64,000 nucleotides of DNA from Bryoerythrophyllum caledonicum (Eukaryota; Streptophyta; Bryopsida; Pottiales; Pottiaceae), in contig OZ020517.1 in assembly GCA_963971425.1 (NCBI GenBank), positions 23,074,462 to 23,138,461 of the forward strand, given 5' to 3'. Shown one piece after another: positions 1-11,199 of this stretch; positions within the stretch are counted from its first letter, which is position 1, and each line of letters opens with the position of its first letter. The translations under genes were made by a program, and so were the position numbers. The notes beneath the pieces are model-generated. The model had not been told where the DNA came from. It saw nothing but the letters and a program-made list of their open reading frames with translations, and made no database searches.

Positions 1-840
1 TTGTGGCTTGTTGAATGTTATGTGGTTGAATGTGAGCTAAGGCTTTCGAAGGGAGAATGATATCTTGGCTAGATCGTGGAGTATGATATCTTGGCTAGAT
101 CGTGGAGTAAGATCTGGGATCTACTTAAAATCCTAGATCCGTTGGACCGGATAGAGTTGCTTACCGGATGGGATCTAGGAAGCCCACTACTATTTATGAT
201 AGCATTCCTTTAGTGAGAAGTGTTTGGATTAGTGGGGAGGAGGGGTGACGTCCTCCCTCTTGGGATACCGGGAGAGATCCCGGCTAAGCCTAAGTTTGGA
301 GAATTCCGGGGTTTCTACCCTTGTAGTGGACAAGTTCCGACGATCCCCGTAGAAGGTTGTCTTGCTCATGCGAGTTGCTTAGCATTTGATTGTTGTGATT
401 TTTGTATTTTCTTTGTTTGATTCATTGGGTGTGGTTGTAATTGGAACCCGGCTTTGCGTGACCGGTTTCTCGGGACTATTTTCCGATAGATTGTGAAGGC
501 CGGTAATCCGGCTGCAACCTTTCTAACTCTTTCAAGGTGTAGAGTTAGATTGTGGATATTGTGGCCTCTAGATTGTGAGAACGGAGGGTAGTGACTTTCC
601 GGGCACTGTAAAAACTTACGAGAACACTACTCTAACGCTCAATTGTGGTTACTTGTTACCGATCACTGAGATACCGGGGAAGCCATCCTCCGGGATGTGC
701 TCAAGTATTGAGTGTAAGTTGTCTTTAGATTTAGAGGATTTGACACACGATTAAAATCCCTAGAAATGATATGGTTAGGTGAGATTGCTTAAAATTAATT
801 TCGGTTAACTTTGAGAATTACAAACTTCTAGACTATGACA
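1..840 (+). mobile_element. 3' end of a long TG...CA retroelement (sister of the element at 23953-27441)
   Basis: The whole stretch aligns collinearly with 26601-27441. Shared blocks include the gagaattccggg segment near 300, the gtgactttccgggca segment near 590 and the terminal gactatgaca. Similarity stops abruptly after 840, exactly where the second copy also ends, so 840 is an element boundary. The left end lies outside the window. The DNA is rich in CCGG and CCGGT words and has no convincing reading frame. A 34-bp block, atatcttggctagatcgtgg plus flank, is repeated twice near 60-110. It is probably the LTR or 3' region of a non-autonomous or partial retroelement; the family is not recognised. 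Confidence 0.7.
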
Positions 841-1911
841 GGCGTCTCAAGAAACTTGCAAGTCCCTCTATGCCAATCCACTTGTCCTTGCTTATCCCAT
901 GCAAGACATGTAGGTTGGTCCTACTTCTTTGACCTTGAGCCATACATGTACCTCTCAAGTTCCTTTCACCTCTCCTCCTTTTCTCCCCATTTACTTTCCC
1001 CTCTAAATTTACCTCAATAATTATTTATAATGCCATAATAACTATGAGCAACTCTTAACTCCAACAATTTGAAAGCTTGGTTTGATAAAAAAAAACTACT
1101 ATGGCCGTTGATTCTTCCTCTTTCACTTCAATGCTCTCTTCTGCTAAGATGTAGAGGTTGCTACAAAGCCCATCTAAGAAATTTCTTTCTTTGTATGATA
1201 TTTTATTGCATTATTGCAAGATGGTTGGATACTCGCAACTTCCATTTACTTGTAGCCAGAAGTACTACATAGTTAGCAAGAATACTTTCCACCCTAATTT
1301 TGACTTGGGTAGTGCCTTTAGATCCTACATTGAGAATCCCTCTTCAACCAACAAAAATTTAGTTTGAGAGTTTGAACCGATTAAATACAACACAGATTTT
1401 GGAGGAAAGGAAATAGATGACGAGGGCAACGTGCAAATTGTGGAACCTACACCCGAAGCTACAAAGAGGAAGAGAGGTGTAGTAGGAAAAAAGAAAGCTC
1501 CGACAAATAAGAGTGCTACAAAAGTGAAGGTGGAAGGCGAAGAATTAGAAGAAGAAAACAATGAGGGCGAGAAGAAGTAGAAGAATCGGTTGGACATCAA
1601 AGTTGAACACTTCATCGCACTTTGGGAGAGATGCACCCAGAGTTTGTAAAAGCTGCAAACAAAGAAGGTACAGCGCAATCTCTTTGGTTTCATTCCCGAA
1701 ACAGAAGACAAAACAGACGACCTCCAATTCTCAATTCTTAGGTTTACATGGGCTCCTGCAAATCAAACCCTATCAATCTGCCGGCATTTCATACACTCAA
1801 TCCACTACAAAAGGCTACCTATAGTACAGTGAAAGAAAGAATCAAGGAGTAGGGTTCCAAACACACCCGCAGCATCGGTACAAAATCGACAATCAAGTGC
1901 TAGAAGACATC
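841..1911 (+). other. Intergenic DNA with a degenerate coding-like stretch
   Basis: No intact gene is seen. From about 1375 to 1640 one plus-strand frame reads an acidic and lysine-rich stretch (words such as GGKEIDDEGNVQIVEPTPEA and KRKRGVVGKKKAP). It meets a stop and then continues in register with DIKVEHFIALWERC. The composition resembles nuclear or transposase-associated plant proteins, but no domain is recognised, so it is best read as a decayed gene or transposon exon. The antisense low-complexity Phe/Ser-rich frame over the same bases is a shadow. Confidence 0.35.
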
Positions 1912-1941
1912 ATTCAAGACCTCCACATTCAAGACCTCCAC
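1912..1941. repeat. 15-bp tandem duplication across the LPA3 stop codon
   Basis: attcaagacctccac occurs twice back to back (1912-1926 and 1927-1941). The downstream copy on the gene strand contains the last codons and the TGA of LPA3, so the duplication leaves the protein end unchanged and only lengthens the 3' UTR. Confidence 0.85.
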
Positions 1942-3122
1942 GCTGCAGATTCTTCAAGCTCTCTTTCCTCCTCCCACCATGTCGCGGTCTTGTAGCCTCT
2001 CCGCAGAAACTCCATGGTGCTGCCAGCTTCTTCCTGCAATCCCAACGACACCAGGAGCTCCTCCTTAGTCTGCCCTAACGTGAACCTCTCCGGCGACTCC
2101 GCGACGCAGGCAAAAGAGCCGTCCGTCTGCTTCAGCATCACCTGCCACGGCCCGGGGTACATCCGGAACAACGCGCCGCTGTAGTTCAAGATGAACGGCG
2201 CCACATTCACGCTCTTGGAGTAATCCCGCGTGCGCACATAGAACACCGGCTGGAACTGCGAGAGGAAGCGATAATGCAAGGCCTTGGGAGGAAACCCTAG
2301 CAAGCCGAGGTCCGCGCGGAGCGTGTCGGTCTCGAGGTTGAACAGCACGGCGGGCGTCTCCTTGCAGAAGTGGTTGACGTACTCTTCCACGGCCGGGAGC
2401 TCCGCCGTGGAGGAGTTCAGCACAATGCAGTACCCCGGCGCGTCAAGAGATTCGAACTTCCCTTCCACGTCCTCCCCGAAGTCGAAATCAAGCGCGCCGC
2501 GGATGCTCCCCCAGAACGACTTCCCGGCGCCGCCAGGCACGTCGTCCAGGCATCCAACCGAGACGCAGCCCGTACTCTCAATCGCCGCGCCGAAGCTCCG
2601 CAACGCCTTCCGCTTCTCGGGCTTGTCCGGGAACACTAGGCGGCAGGTGATTCCCCGAAGCTCGAAGACCTTCTTCACGAGCACGAGCGCCAGCTGGATG
2701 TTCGCGTCGATGAACTCGTCCGAGGCGCCCTTGTAGCCCGACACCGAGCTCGGCAGCGGCGGGAAATCAATCTCACACCGCTTCAACCCGTCGTCCAGTC
2801 CATACCCGAGCGCCTTCGCCGCGTCCGCAATCAGTATCTCGTACGAAGCCGGCTTGTAGACCGACACTCCAGCCTTCGGATCAGTCTCGACCTGTGCGCG
2901 AACTCCCGAATTGCGCCGAGTCGCTCCAAACGCTCCTGCGCTGCTTCCCCTCAAGGCTCGCAGCTCGAGAGATGCAGAAGTCAGCGAATTGTGGACCGAA
3001 TTGCCCGCGGCTTGGCTCGTTGCGAAGCTCTGCGCTTGGGGCAGCGGCTCGTGTGGGACGCTGGCGCGGCCGACGAATTGCGGCGGCGTGACGGTGGTCC
3101 GGAGAGCACCTGCGAGCGCCAT
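1929..3122 (-). CDS. LPA3: LPA3-like photosystem II assembly protein (DUF1995), chloroplast
   Basis: This is a single-exon gene of 397 residues. The family member characterised in Arabidopsis, LOW PSII ACCUMULATION 3, is a stromal or thylakoid-associated factor that helps insert the PSII core protein CP43. Residues 1-75 are rich in Ala, Ser, Arg and Thr and nearly free of acidic residues, as expected of a chloroplast transit peptide. The DUF1995 domain runs from about residue 88 ([19 protein letters not shown]) to the end. Conserved blocks are [20 protein letters not shown], the [15 protein letters not shown] block, [38 protein letters not shown] and the C-terminal [15 protein letters not shown]. 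Length and C-terminus match the family. The start is the first ATG ahead of the transit peptide. Lack of introns is notable next to the intron-rich neighbours. A less likely reading is a sister DUF1995 protein. Confidence 0.85.
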   Translation of the reverse strand: MALAGALRTTVTPPQFVGRASVPHEPLPQAQSFATSQAAGNSVHNSLTSASLELRALRGSSAGAFGATRRNSGVRAQVETDPKAGVSVYKPASYEILIADAAKALGYGLDDGLKRCEIDFPPLPSSVSGYKGASDEFIDANIQLALVLVKKVFELRGITCRLVFPDKPEKRKALRSFGAAIESTGCVSVGCLDDVPGGAGKSFWGSIRGALDFDFGEDVEGKFESLDAPGYCIVLNSSTAELPAVEEYVNHFCKETPAVLFNLETDTLRADLGLLGFPPKALHYRFLSQFQPVFYVRTRDYSKSVNVAPFILNYSGALFRMYPGPWQVMLKQTDGSFACVAESPERFTLGQTKEELLVSLGLQEEAGSTMEFLRRGYKTATWWEEERELEESAAWRS

Positions 3123-3594
3123 GGCTTGCGGATTGGCTCAGAGTTCCTTGCTGGCGAATTCAATTGAGGTGCGAGACGGCACTCAAAACCGAGGATTGTG
3201 TCAAATGTGTAGATTCTGTGCTGGTGGGTGTAGCAGACGGATAGATCTAATGTTTAGTGACGTGTTTGGGTATGCATTCCTTATCTGATAGTATGATGGA
3301 GGGTGGAATGGAGTTGCGTAATGCCACCGTGGACTCCCCATTGCCGCGCATCACAGTAAATAGTGTAGAGACCAAATACACCTTATGGTGATGTCGGTTT
3401 CATATTAAAATGTTATTGTCTAAATTCTGAAATTTCTGAATACAGGATGCCTAAGCTATCATGAACATGTTGAATTTTAATTTTAAGGAATACTGGGGAT
3501 TTTTCAAAAGCTGAAAGTACTTAGGTGAGGGTTTAAATTGGAAAGGGCCAAAATTAGATCATGTCAACACTGTTGGGTTCAAGAAACCAATTGC
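3123..3594. other. LPA3 upstream region
   Basis: This is the 5' flank of LPA3 (minus strand). I see no second gene and no clear regulatory motif. The sequence turns AT-rich beyond about 3280. Confidence 0.5.
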
Positions 3595-4256
3595 CCCTTA
3601 CGGCAGCATGGCCTTGGCTAGACTCTCTCTAGTGGCTCTTGAACAAGTACATTGAAGTCCCTTTAACCCCTAAAGGCCCAAGAGTCCCCCTACATTGAAG
3701 TCCCTTTAACCCCTTAAGGCCCAAGAGTCCCCTTGGGGGACTCTAGAGAAGGTTTGGGCAGGTGGGGGACTCTAGAAGGTTTGGCTAGGTTCATATGGTG
3801 TCAATTTGTAATATTCCTTTTTTAAATTTCTACTGTAGATGGACATTGCTAAAATCTGCATGTAAGTCCATTTTTTTCTAAATCTTACATTCTATGAAAA
3901 AGTTATAGGGTTTTGAATTTCAAATGGGGAGAGCGGGCATGTCGGGCACTTCCAAAAACTTTTGCTAGGACATTCTATTATATGTGATATTTTCAATACA
4001 AGTAAATAATATTATTACCTCTCATATTAACAAGAAAAATCTCTTGTCTTAATTGAAAGATAGCATAACAATCTAAGTCAAAGATTTTCACACATTCTCA
4101 CCTTTGTCCAGAAAGCTACCAAAAAAACTTCTTCTTTTCCACATAAAACTATGAGATCTTCATATTTCTTAAATTTTATTTTTTCAACTACAAGATGTGG
4201 TCTAAACCTTCATATTGGCCATTTGGATTATCATTCTAAAACATATTTAGTTTACA
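3595..4256. repeat. Dispersed repeat R1, copy 1
   Basis: The stretch is homologous, in inverted orientation, to 43936-44480. Shared words include the agtccccttgggggactc palindrome near 3720, gagcgggcatgtcgggcac near 3935, and the segment reading catt(c)tattatatgtgat; it ends near acatatttag. Divergence and small indels are substantial, so the duplication is old. No coding capacity is seen. Confidence 0.7.
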
Positions 4257-4257
4257 A

Positions 4258-4460
4258 AAAAATATAACGTGAATTGGCATTTTTTGAATCTCCACTCCTT
4301 GCACATTTTTTTGAATACACTACAATATAAAAATATAATGTGAATTGGCATTTTTTGAATCTCCACTCCTTGCACATTTTTTTGAATACACTACAATATA
4401 AAAATATAACGTGAATTGGCAATTTATGAACCTCCACTCCTTGCACATTTGTTTTGAATA
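4258..4460. repeat. 71-bp tandem repeat, three copies
   Basis: Units start at 4261, 4332 and 4403. Each begins aatataa(c/t)gtgaattggca and ends at caatataaa. The first two are almost identical; the third has several changes and decays after about 4460. The open frame across the minus strand here is a by-product of the repeat. Confidence 0.9.
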
Positions 4461-5384
4461 AATGTCTATTTTGTTCCCCGAGGTTGCTTATTTCTACATA
4501 ATCAACCCTTCCTTGCAACTACAACATACTATGATACAACATTTCAATTTTTTCCATTTAATTGTATTACAAACAAAAAATCATGTAAATAATTTTTATC
4601 TTATAGTATCATAATCTTTTGAAGGTAACAATAAAAAAAATCCTTACTACAGATCTCTAAAAATCTAGTTAGATGTTTTCTAAGACATATTTTTTTAGGA
4701 TATTGTTTCTCAAGTCCATCATATTATGTTATTAGCCCCTAAACCCTAAAATGCCGGTCTCCAAAGGGGAATCAACGTGAATAAAAGTGTATGTTCATTC
4801 CATCACTAAAGGTACATTCACTCCTGGACTTTGTCAAGAGTGATATAGTTTAGTAAAGACCTAAAAGAAAATGGATTCATTTCATACTGTGTCGTTTTGA
4901 AATCAGATATTGTAAAGCTGGAACACTACCAGGAACCGTGTCACTCCTCACTCAAAAAGTGTGGCATTTCACTAATGTAGAATGTGGAAAATGGAGTTTT
5001 TTCTTGTCTTTTGTGACTCCGCTGACTCACCAACTTCTAAAATTCTTGACGTTGTAAGTGAAGAGCGACATGGTTGCTAATAGTGGGAGTGTAAAGTTTG
5101 TTCACACGTAGTGACATGGGTGTTTGCTGATTATTCTGGTGGAGTTTGATCAAAGACTTGTGATTCTTCTCTCAAGTGGATAAAATTACAGCCAAATCCA
5201 CCTCAAAGCGGAAGAAGATAGCCAAAGTGGTCTTAACACCACATTTCTTCTTTCACATCAAGAAAATTGCTCGAGACCGTGGATGACATCATCCGAACTC
5301 CTCTTACAATCTTCACAAACATGATAATGCCAAAACGCTTCAAACCCTCGCCGTGAAGCACTTCAAACCCATATTTCATTATCT
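4461..5384. other. AT-rich intergenic DNA
   Basis: No gene or RNA feature is supported. Segments near 4975-5040 weakly resemble 52925-53000 (words tgtggaaaatgg, cttttgt, actca), suggesting another old dispersed repeat. Confidence 0.4.
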
Positions 5385-6230
5385 TGGAAACATATACCGC
5401 TTCTTTTCCACCTTCTCAGATGCCTTGCTGAAGTTGCTAATATGATCCTTGTGGTTCAACTTTTGCCCTCTTATGTAAGAACACCCCAAGATGGGAGGGT
5501 CCTTCATTTCTAAAAGAATCAGAGTTACAAAAAGTGGTGAGTTCTTGTTGCTAATTGTCACCTAGGTCCTCCAAAGCCCGGTTTTGATCTTGCTCTACCT
5601 GACCTGACCTGCCACCTCAACTGCCATGTAGGCTTGGCGTACAGTAAAGAAAGGTGGTGAGAACACTTCATAACTTTTTAAAATAGTGTTGATGTATTTA
5701 AAGGTGTTGCTAATTGAATTAATGGGGATATTAAATTTTTCTTGAAGGATTGTCATTGATGGAATAAAGGTGGTGGCTTGGGCGCAAGCTGTGATGACAA
5801 TAAGGGGATCAGTCTTTGAACCAAGTGCAATAATGTCATTAATAAGTGGCTGAAACTTATTTATTTTGTTTCCAACAACTTCTAGTGAAAATCCATCATT
5901 GCAATATTTGAATTCAATGAATTGGATGGTAAGATTTGGGTCAATGTGGTCTCTTGGGGGGTCTTCATATGGTAGGCCTTTGACGCATAGTATGTTTGGT
6001 TTAAATATGGCATTTCAATGACATCTTTGGGTGCGGCATGTGCATCATAATTGCCATTTAGGAATTGAATTTTCTTGTGGATTATTGAAGGTTCCAGCAA
6101 TCATGATTGTGAAGCACCAAGATTTAATTGAGGATAAATGTTTTTTGTGAATTTGTGATTGTAGGGTTCTTCCATAAATAAATGGAGAGTTTATTGTCAA
6201 ATTTTGTACTGCTTGTCCATTTATCAATGT
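5385..6230 (-). pseudogene. Degenerate reading frame of retroelement type, family unknown
   Basis: One minus-strand frame can be followed from about 6227 down to about 5385 with only a few stops and one uninterrupted run of about 130 codons (5990-5600). Readable blocks include HIDPNLTIQFIEFKYCND, NKINKFQPLINDIIALGSKT, PLIVITACAQATTFIPSMTI, LQEKFNIPINSISNTFKYIN and, upstream, INGQAVQNLTINSPFIYGR. The even conservation of a long frame with scattered stops fits a decayed protein gene. The style recalls a C-terminal region found downstream of reverse transcriptases in some plant and algal retroelements. I do not recognise a named domain and assign no function. Confidence 0.4.
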
Positions 6231-6773
6231 TAGGAAATTTTTATGTAAGTATTTCTAGATTATTTTCAAGGTCAAGTTTTTTTTTCAAGCTCCCTCTTTA
6301 TATCAGGGCTGATTTTACTACATCCCTAACCTTACAGTCAGCTCCCTTTAACTCTTTCAGGATGAGGCCCAAAGCGACCGTGGGCGGAATGTACATGCTG
6401 CCTTGATAATGGACAACATAATCTACGACCCTCATAGATTCCACCCATAGTTGCTCCATGCCTTGTCTTTAAAGGGTTACAAGTACATCTTTCACCAAAG
6501 TCCGCTCCCACTACAAGAGGGCTGTTGTAACAAATGTTGTTTTAACAAACAGGGCTGTTGTAGAGGGAGCTGACTAAACGGGAGAGAACATTCTGCTCCA
6601 TAAACATGAGAGCCCCAGAACCGCGCGGGTGCGAGCAAGTACCAGGTCCCGAGTATCTAAAGGGTATCAGAACCCGAGTATCTGAAGGGTACGAGCCACG
6701 GAGTGAACTCTTTGGGATCCTCACGAGGTTTTGCACGCAGGTTTGAGCGAGCAAGGTTTTGCGGAGTGCGACG
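6231..6773. other. RRP46 upstream region
   Basis: This is the 5' flank of RRP46. A short direct repeat, (a/t)cccgagtatct(a/g)aagggta, occurs twice near 6645-6690. No gene is seen. Confidence 0.45.
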
Positions 6774-8749
6774 ATGGCTATGGAGGAGGAAGCTCCGCCA
6801 TCGCTAGACGTCGCTCAGCGACTAGACGGCCGGTCCGCCTCGCAGCTCCGCCCGCTGCATTGTTCGCGCGGCCTGCTCGCCCGGGCGCACGGATCCGCCA
6901 CCTGGTCTCAAGGTACACTTTCTCTTTATTCCTTCGTCAGATTGTAGTGTGCTTCGAGATTTTCATTCCTCTGAAGAAGTCGCTCGCTCGATTGACCAAG
7001 CCCTGCTCGTAGAATGGAGCGTGTGGAATGGTGTCCTCGTCGTTCCCTTTTATTTTTATTTTTAAAAGAGAGTTCTTCGTCTGCGGGATTCTTCTCAGCT
7101 TTGTTGCCAATGCGAGGTTCATCTTTTTCTGTTTCTGAGAAAATTCAATGAGCAGTTTTGAAGCCGTTTTCTTGTGTCTCCTTAAACCCTAAACCCTACG
7201 AGCTGTGATGGTTGTCATCAGAGAACACTACGGTTATGGCTGCCGTGTACGGTCCGAAACCTGCAACGATGAGGAAGGAGAATGCTGAGAGGGCTGTGGT
7301 AGAGATTACTTGGAGGGCGAAGAATGGATTACCAGGTCTTTTCACTCTGGGAAAGATTAACCGTGGCATGATTTGAATAGGATTAATTTATTAAATATCA
7401 TGCTCTTTGTGGTATATGCTTAGTGTTTCTGCGTTTTAGGATTTCCTGCGTTGACACGTACATTCGAGGTGTTCTTGTGTTGGATTGTCGAGCACGTTGA
7501 ATGACGTTCAGCTTTATGTTCTGGCACTCTCTGGCTTCTGTGAACTTAATCTACGTCATTTCATTATGGCAGGGTCCTATGAGAAAGAGGCTGAGGTTGT
7601 AGTGAGAAGGTCGCTGGAGTTCATAATACTGACTGCTCTGCACCCAAACACTGCCATTTCCGTCATTCTTCAGGTAACTCAAAGGCAATACGACAACATC
7701 AAGTGTTCTTGTTCGTAAGGTTAGGTTTCGAAACATCGAGTGTTGAGTTCAATTCGCTAGTGATCTTTAAGAGCACGTGGCTCTCAATCAGAGGTTTGAC
7801 TAGGTACTGTGCTGAAGTCAACCTACTCTTGTTTAGAGTCACAGTTTGCCCTAACTTATTTACTTTTCCATGTCGCTGCAGGTTATCAGTGATGATGGAT
7901 CTGTATCCTTTTTCCCACATTCTTTTGGTTTGGATTAACGAGTTTCTCTTCGAGAATTTCCTATGTCTTGAGATATCGCAATAGTATTTGAATTCTTCCT
8001 TTCAGCTTGACGGGAACACTTGACCAGAACCTTTTCAGCTGCTGGCGTGTGCTATGAATGCAGCTTGTGCGGCTCTCGTTGATGCTGGCATACCCCTCAA
8101 CGGACTTCTCAGTATGACCTTTGCACATTTTTGGTTCTGTTCCTTTATTTTCTGCTAATCTATTTTTTCCTACTCTTTTGTGACAAATTTTCTTCGGTTC
8201 AGCTTGGGATTTTGACCTAATTTTCCATTATTTGTTGATAGCTGCCGTGAGCTGCGGAGTCACTCACGATGGTCAAGTTTTTCTGGATCCTACAAAGCTG
8301 GAGGAACAAGTATGTCAACTCAAAAGCAACATTTATTTCTGGAGATTTAATACCCTCCCTTTGGACGCATGTTTATAAATACTGGTTTTGACGTTTCACT
8401 GTTATTAACATGGCAGAAAAGCAAGGCCTTCGTTTGCCTGGTCTTTCCAAGTCACCCTCTTTCTGCTGTTGCTGGATTGCCAGCTCATGTAGATGGAGAG
8501 CCAGTTGAGCATGGCATTTTAACTTCTGTTACACGCGGGGCAATGCAAGGTGAGTTGCGTCTTCTGGGACCTTAAAACACATTCTTTCCTCGCATCACGC
8601 TGAATTTGCATATCGATTGCTCTGATTGGGGTCCAACTTTTGGTGCAGTGGACGAGTATTTTACATGTCTGGAGAATGGTCGGGCCGCATCTGCCAGAAT
8701 CGCAGAGTTCTCACGCACTAGCATAGAACGGAGCCAAAAACGTGGATAG
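6774..8749 (+). CDS. RRP46: Exosome core subunit RRP46 (RNase PH fold)
   Basis: Eight exons were read by eye: 6774-6912, 7222-7335, 7573-7673, 7882-7902, 8039-8111, 8242-8309, 8417-8549 and 8649-8749. Together they make 249 residues, close to the plant RRP46 length. All introns are GT-AG and phases agree; exon 4 is a 21-bp micro-exon encoding VISDDGS. The protein is one RNase PH domain: RPLHCSRGLLARAHGSATWS, VMAAVYGPKPATMRKENAER, the LACAMNAACAALVDAGIPLN helix, FLDPTKLEEQ, and the GEPVEHGILTSVTRGAMQVD block. It would form part of the six-subunit ring of the RNA exosome, in nucleus and cytoplasm, as a structural and probably catalytically inactive subunit. The start chosen is the ATG at 6774 (MAMEEE); an upstream in-frame ATG at 6759 is possible. 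A telomere-like tract (aaaccctaaaccct) lies in intron 1 near 7189. Confidence 0.92.
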
Positions 8750-8927
8750 GATTCAGCTTAGAAAATTATCTAATGTAGGAAATGCACGGGCATGTAACTT
8801 TTAGAGCATGTTCTGCATTGAAGTGTCAAATGGGTCTCTCACATATCAATACAAACGATGCCGTGAGTTCTGCTTGGGTGGCCATTTTTCACAAACTTTG
8901 CTACACTAATCACCGCTATCCAAACAC

Positions 8928-9906
8928 TTACTTGTTCACCTTGTTCCCTAGGACCCACTTGGTCGTGAACTTGAAGTCGTAAATCCGGTACACTCCGTTG
9001 GGCTGCTCCGGGACCCTGGATCCGAATCCAACATAGGAGTATTCGTTCACTTCCTTGGCCAAGTCGAGACCGGTGTACGAGATTGCTATGTTGGCGTTCT
9101 TCCTGCTGGGTTGCAGGTTGGGCTTCACCTTGTGCAGGAACACCTTCAGCGTCTTCTTCAACGCATCGTACTCAATCCACACTCCGATCTGCACATCAGT
9201 ATCCAACTCCGTTAGAAAATAACTTCTTTGGTTAGGAGGGTTTGTACGAGATCTGAGGGACTGGACGCACCTTGACGTCGATGATGGTGTCGGGGTCGCC
9301 CATGTACTTGGTCTTGACAGATTTTATGCTGTTGATATTGAGGCCGGTGTGAGGCGCGAGGGGGTCGAACCCGGTGTTGGAGGTGCGCGACAGGTCGAGC
9401 TCCACGGCGACCGTCTTCGTCTTGGCACCGAGACGCGATGCGCCCGTGGCCTCGTTGATGGGGAACAGCCCGAACGTCTCGGGCCCGGTGCCCTTGACGC
9501 CCGGTAGCTCCGGCGTGAACGCGAACGCTACGCCGCCGCCGCTGAACAGAGGCCGCTGCGTGAACTCCTCGTCGCGGTCGAAATTGACGGCGAAGTAGGC
9601 GTCGAAGGAGGCCACGTACTTGGAGTTCTTCTTCCAGAGCTGGACGGGGGCCTTCCACTGGTACCGCGCCGAGATCACGTCGTTGATGTTGGACAGGATC
9701 AGGTGCGTGGGCTTCGCCGGTGACGAGCGGCAGACGTCGCTCGCCTTCACGCCTGGTTCGTTGGGGCTCGGGTCGATCGTGCACTCGAACTTGCTCGACG
9801 GCGGAAACGACACTGTCACGGGCTTCGGCGCCGTCTCGGCCGCGGTCTGCACGGCCGCGAACACCGCCATCACCACCACTACCACCAGCAGATGCTTCAT
9901 CGCCAT
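8928..9906 (-). CDS. Secreted L-type (legume-like) lectin
   Basis: There are two exons, 9906-9271 and 9188-8928, with a phase-0 intron of 82 bp (GT-AG), giving 298 residues. The N-terminus MAMKHLLVVVVVMAVFAAVQ is a clear signal peptide. The rest is one legume-lectin beta-sandwich: a KYVASFDAYFAVNF strand, GGGVAFAFTPELPG, then KTVAVELDLSRTSNTGFDPL where the Ca/Mn-binding loop lies in the family, IGVWIEYDALKKTLKVFL across the exon junction, and YSYVGFGSRV near the end. There is no transmembrane segment or kinase domain, so it is a soluble secreted or apoplastic lectin, not a lectin receptor kinase. Sugar specificity cannot be read. It lies tail-to-tail with RRP46 (178 bp between stops). GC content is much higher than its flanks. 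The large antisense frames across exon 1 are shadows. Confidence 0.85.
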
Positions 9907-10139
9907 AGCACCACGCCTTGTCAAACAACACAAAGATTACAATCAGCTGCAGCGTTGATCCGGCGCTCGAACACAAGATGCCAGTGCAGGATCTGATATC
10001 TAGGTGACCCTACAGTGCTGATGTGAGGCGCAACATTGCAAACCTGTCATTCTAGGCAAACAACGTAACCAACAACCAACATTGGCACACCAACCAGTCT
10101 AACAAATTATGCCACTCTGAATTTTTTTAGAAATTCCAA
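9907..10139. promoter_or_regulatory. Lectin 5' flank
   Basis: This is the region upstream of the lectin start on the minus strand. I see no unambiguous TATA box. It borders the first of three related repeat units that lie upstream of the gene. Confidence 0.35.
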
Positions 10140-10425
10140 ACAACAGACATGATTATCCGAATGGTACACTGTTGCGAAGTCACTTTGGGTTGAGCACTGA
10201 AATTTTGAGAGGAGAGCTACAGTACGTTCAATGGAGGAAAGGTACAGTTTCTGCCGCGACGTAGTGACTCTTGAGTATTTATTCCAGAGCCGACGTGCTG
10301 ACTTTTGTGAATGGTTTTAAATTGGCTGAGTGACATCAAAGTCCACGCTCGATCCTCACAGCTCATCTCCATGCAGGTCCGGGAACTTGGGTAGCTTCGC
10401 TGTTTCACTACAGTCTATCCTCTTT
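10140..10425. repeat. Lectin-upstream repeat, copy 1
   Basis: About 285 bp, running from caacagacatgattatccg to ttcgctgtttcactacag. It is direct-repeat related to 11811-12060 and 12115-12350. Shared words are actttgggt(t/c)(g/a)agcactgaaa, gagaggagagctacagta, tttctgccgcgac, gacatcaaagtccacgct and cgatcctcacagctcatctc. Confidence 0.85.
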
Positions 10426-11199
10426 AATATGACAGGTTTGGGAAACGAGAAAAGTGTAGTATTAGAGAATTGTCATATAATCGATAATATGACATTTTGA
10501 ACCTAAATGTTGCATTATGGAGATTTTAGTAAAATACACAACAATAGATGCCTAAAGTTTGCAAAAAACATCCACCACAAAAGAGGCACAAGAAACATAT
10601 TGGAAATAGCTTGTAGAAACTTCATGGCATTAAAAATATCACATAAAAAATCCTCAAGTAACAAGTTTACAAATTAGGCGTAAAGAAGGTGTCTAAGATT
10701 GACTACAATCATCTTCCTCAACCTCTCCAATACCTTTTCATGTTCTATAACAGTATGAACATCAAAATTTGTAGAATTGTCCGTGATGAAATGAGAGCAT
10801 TTGAGCATAATGTTTTGCATCAAATAACCACAGAACAGGTGGAGGCTGATCATCTACGACACCCAAATTGACGTTGAGGTCAAAATCATGGGCCTTGATA
10901 GCTCGTTCCCAACCTTGACAGCTTGTTCCCAACATTCATAGTTTGTTCCCCACATGATAACATGTTCCCAATGCATTTATTTCCCTCTATAATATGACAA
11001 AGTGTGGGTCTCAAAGTGTCGCATTATTGTGTGTCATAGTTGTATTATGGAGAAAGTTTTAGACTAAAATGTTTGATCGCGCAAAAATGCATCATATTAT
11101 CATGTTTGTCGTACAATGGAGCTACTTCTATCAAGAAAGTTACGTTTAACAACACCAAGGGGTCTACTTTTGACGTTGGTTAGACCCTTTAATTCTAGC
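10426..11199. other. AT-rich intergenic DNA between repeat units
   Basis: No gene is supported. The words ttaatatgaca (10428) and (t)ataatatgaca (10989), together with cattatggag and tattatggag, suggest an old element with ends reading like taatatgaca. The boundaries are not clear. Confidence 0.4.

Noticed and set aside
1325..1711. 128-codon minus-strand frame
   Set aside because: Phe/Ser/Leu low-complexity shadow of a purine-rich plus-strand stretch.
2284..3288. Several long plus-strand frames antisense to LPA3
   Set aside because: Low-quality, Arg/Ser-rich composition; explained by the high GC of the LPA3 exon.
7185..7205. Interstitial telomere array
   Set aside because: Only two aaaccct units; a telo-box-like tract within RRP46 intron 1, not an array.
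9212..9976. 254-codon frame overlapping lectin exon 1 in another register
   Set aside because: Arg/Gly-rich shadow of the GC-rich lectin gene; the lectin frame has a signal peptide, a conserved domain and a matching second exon.
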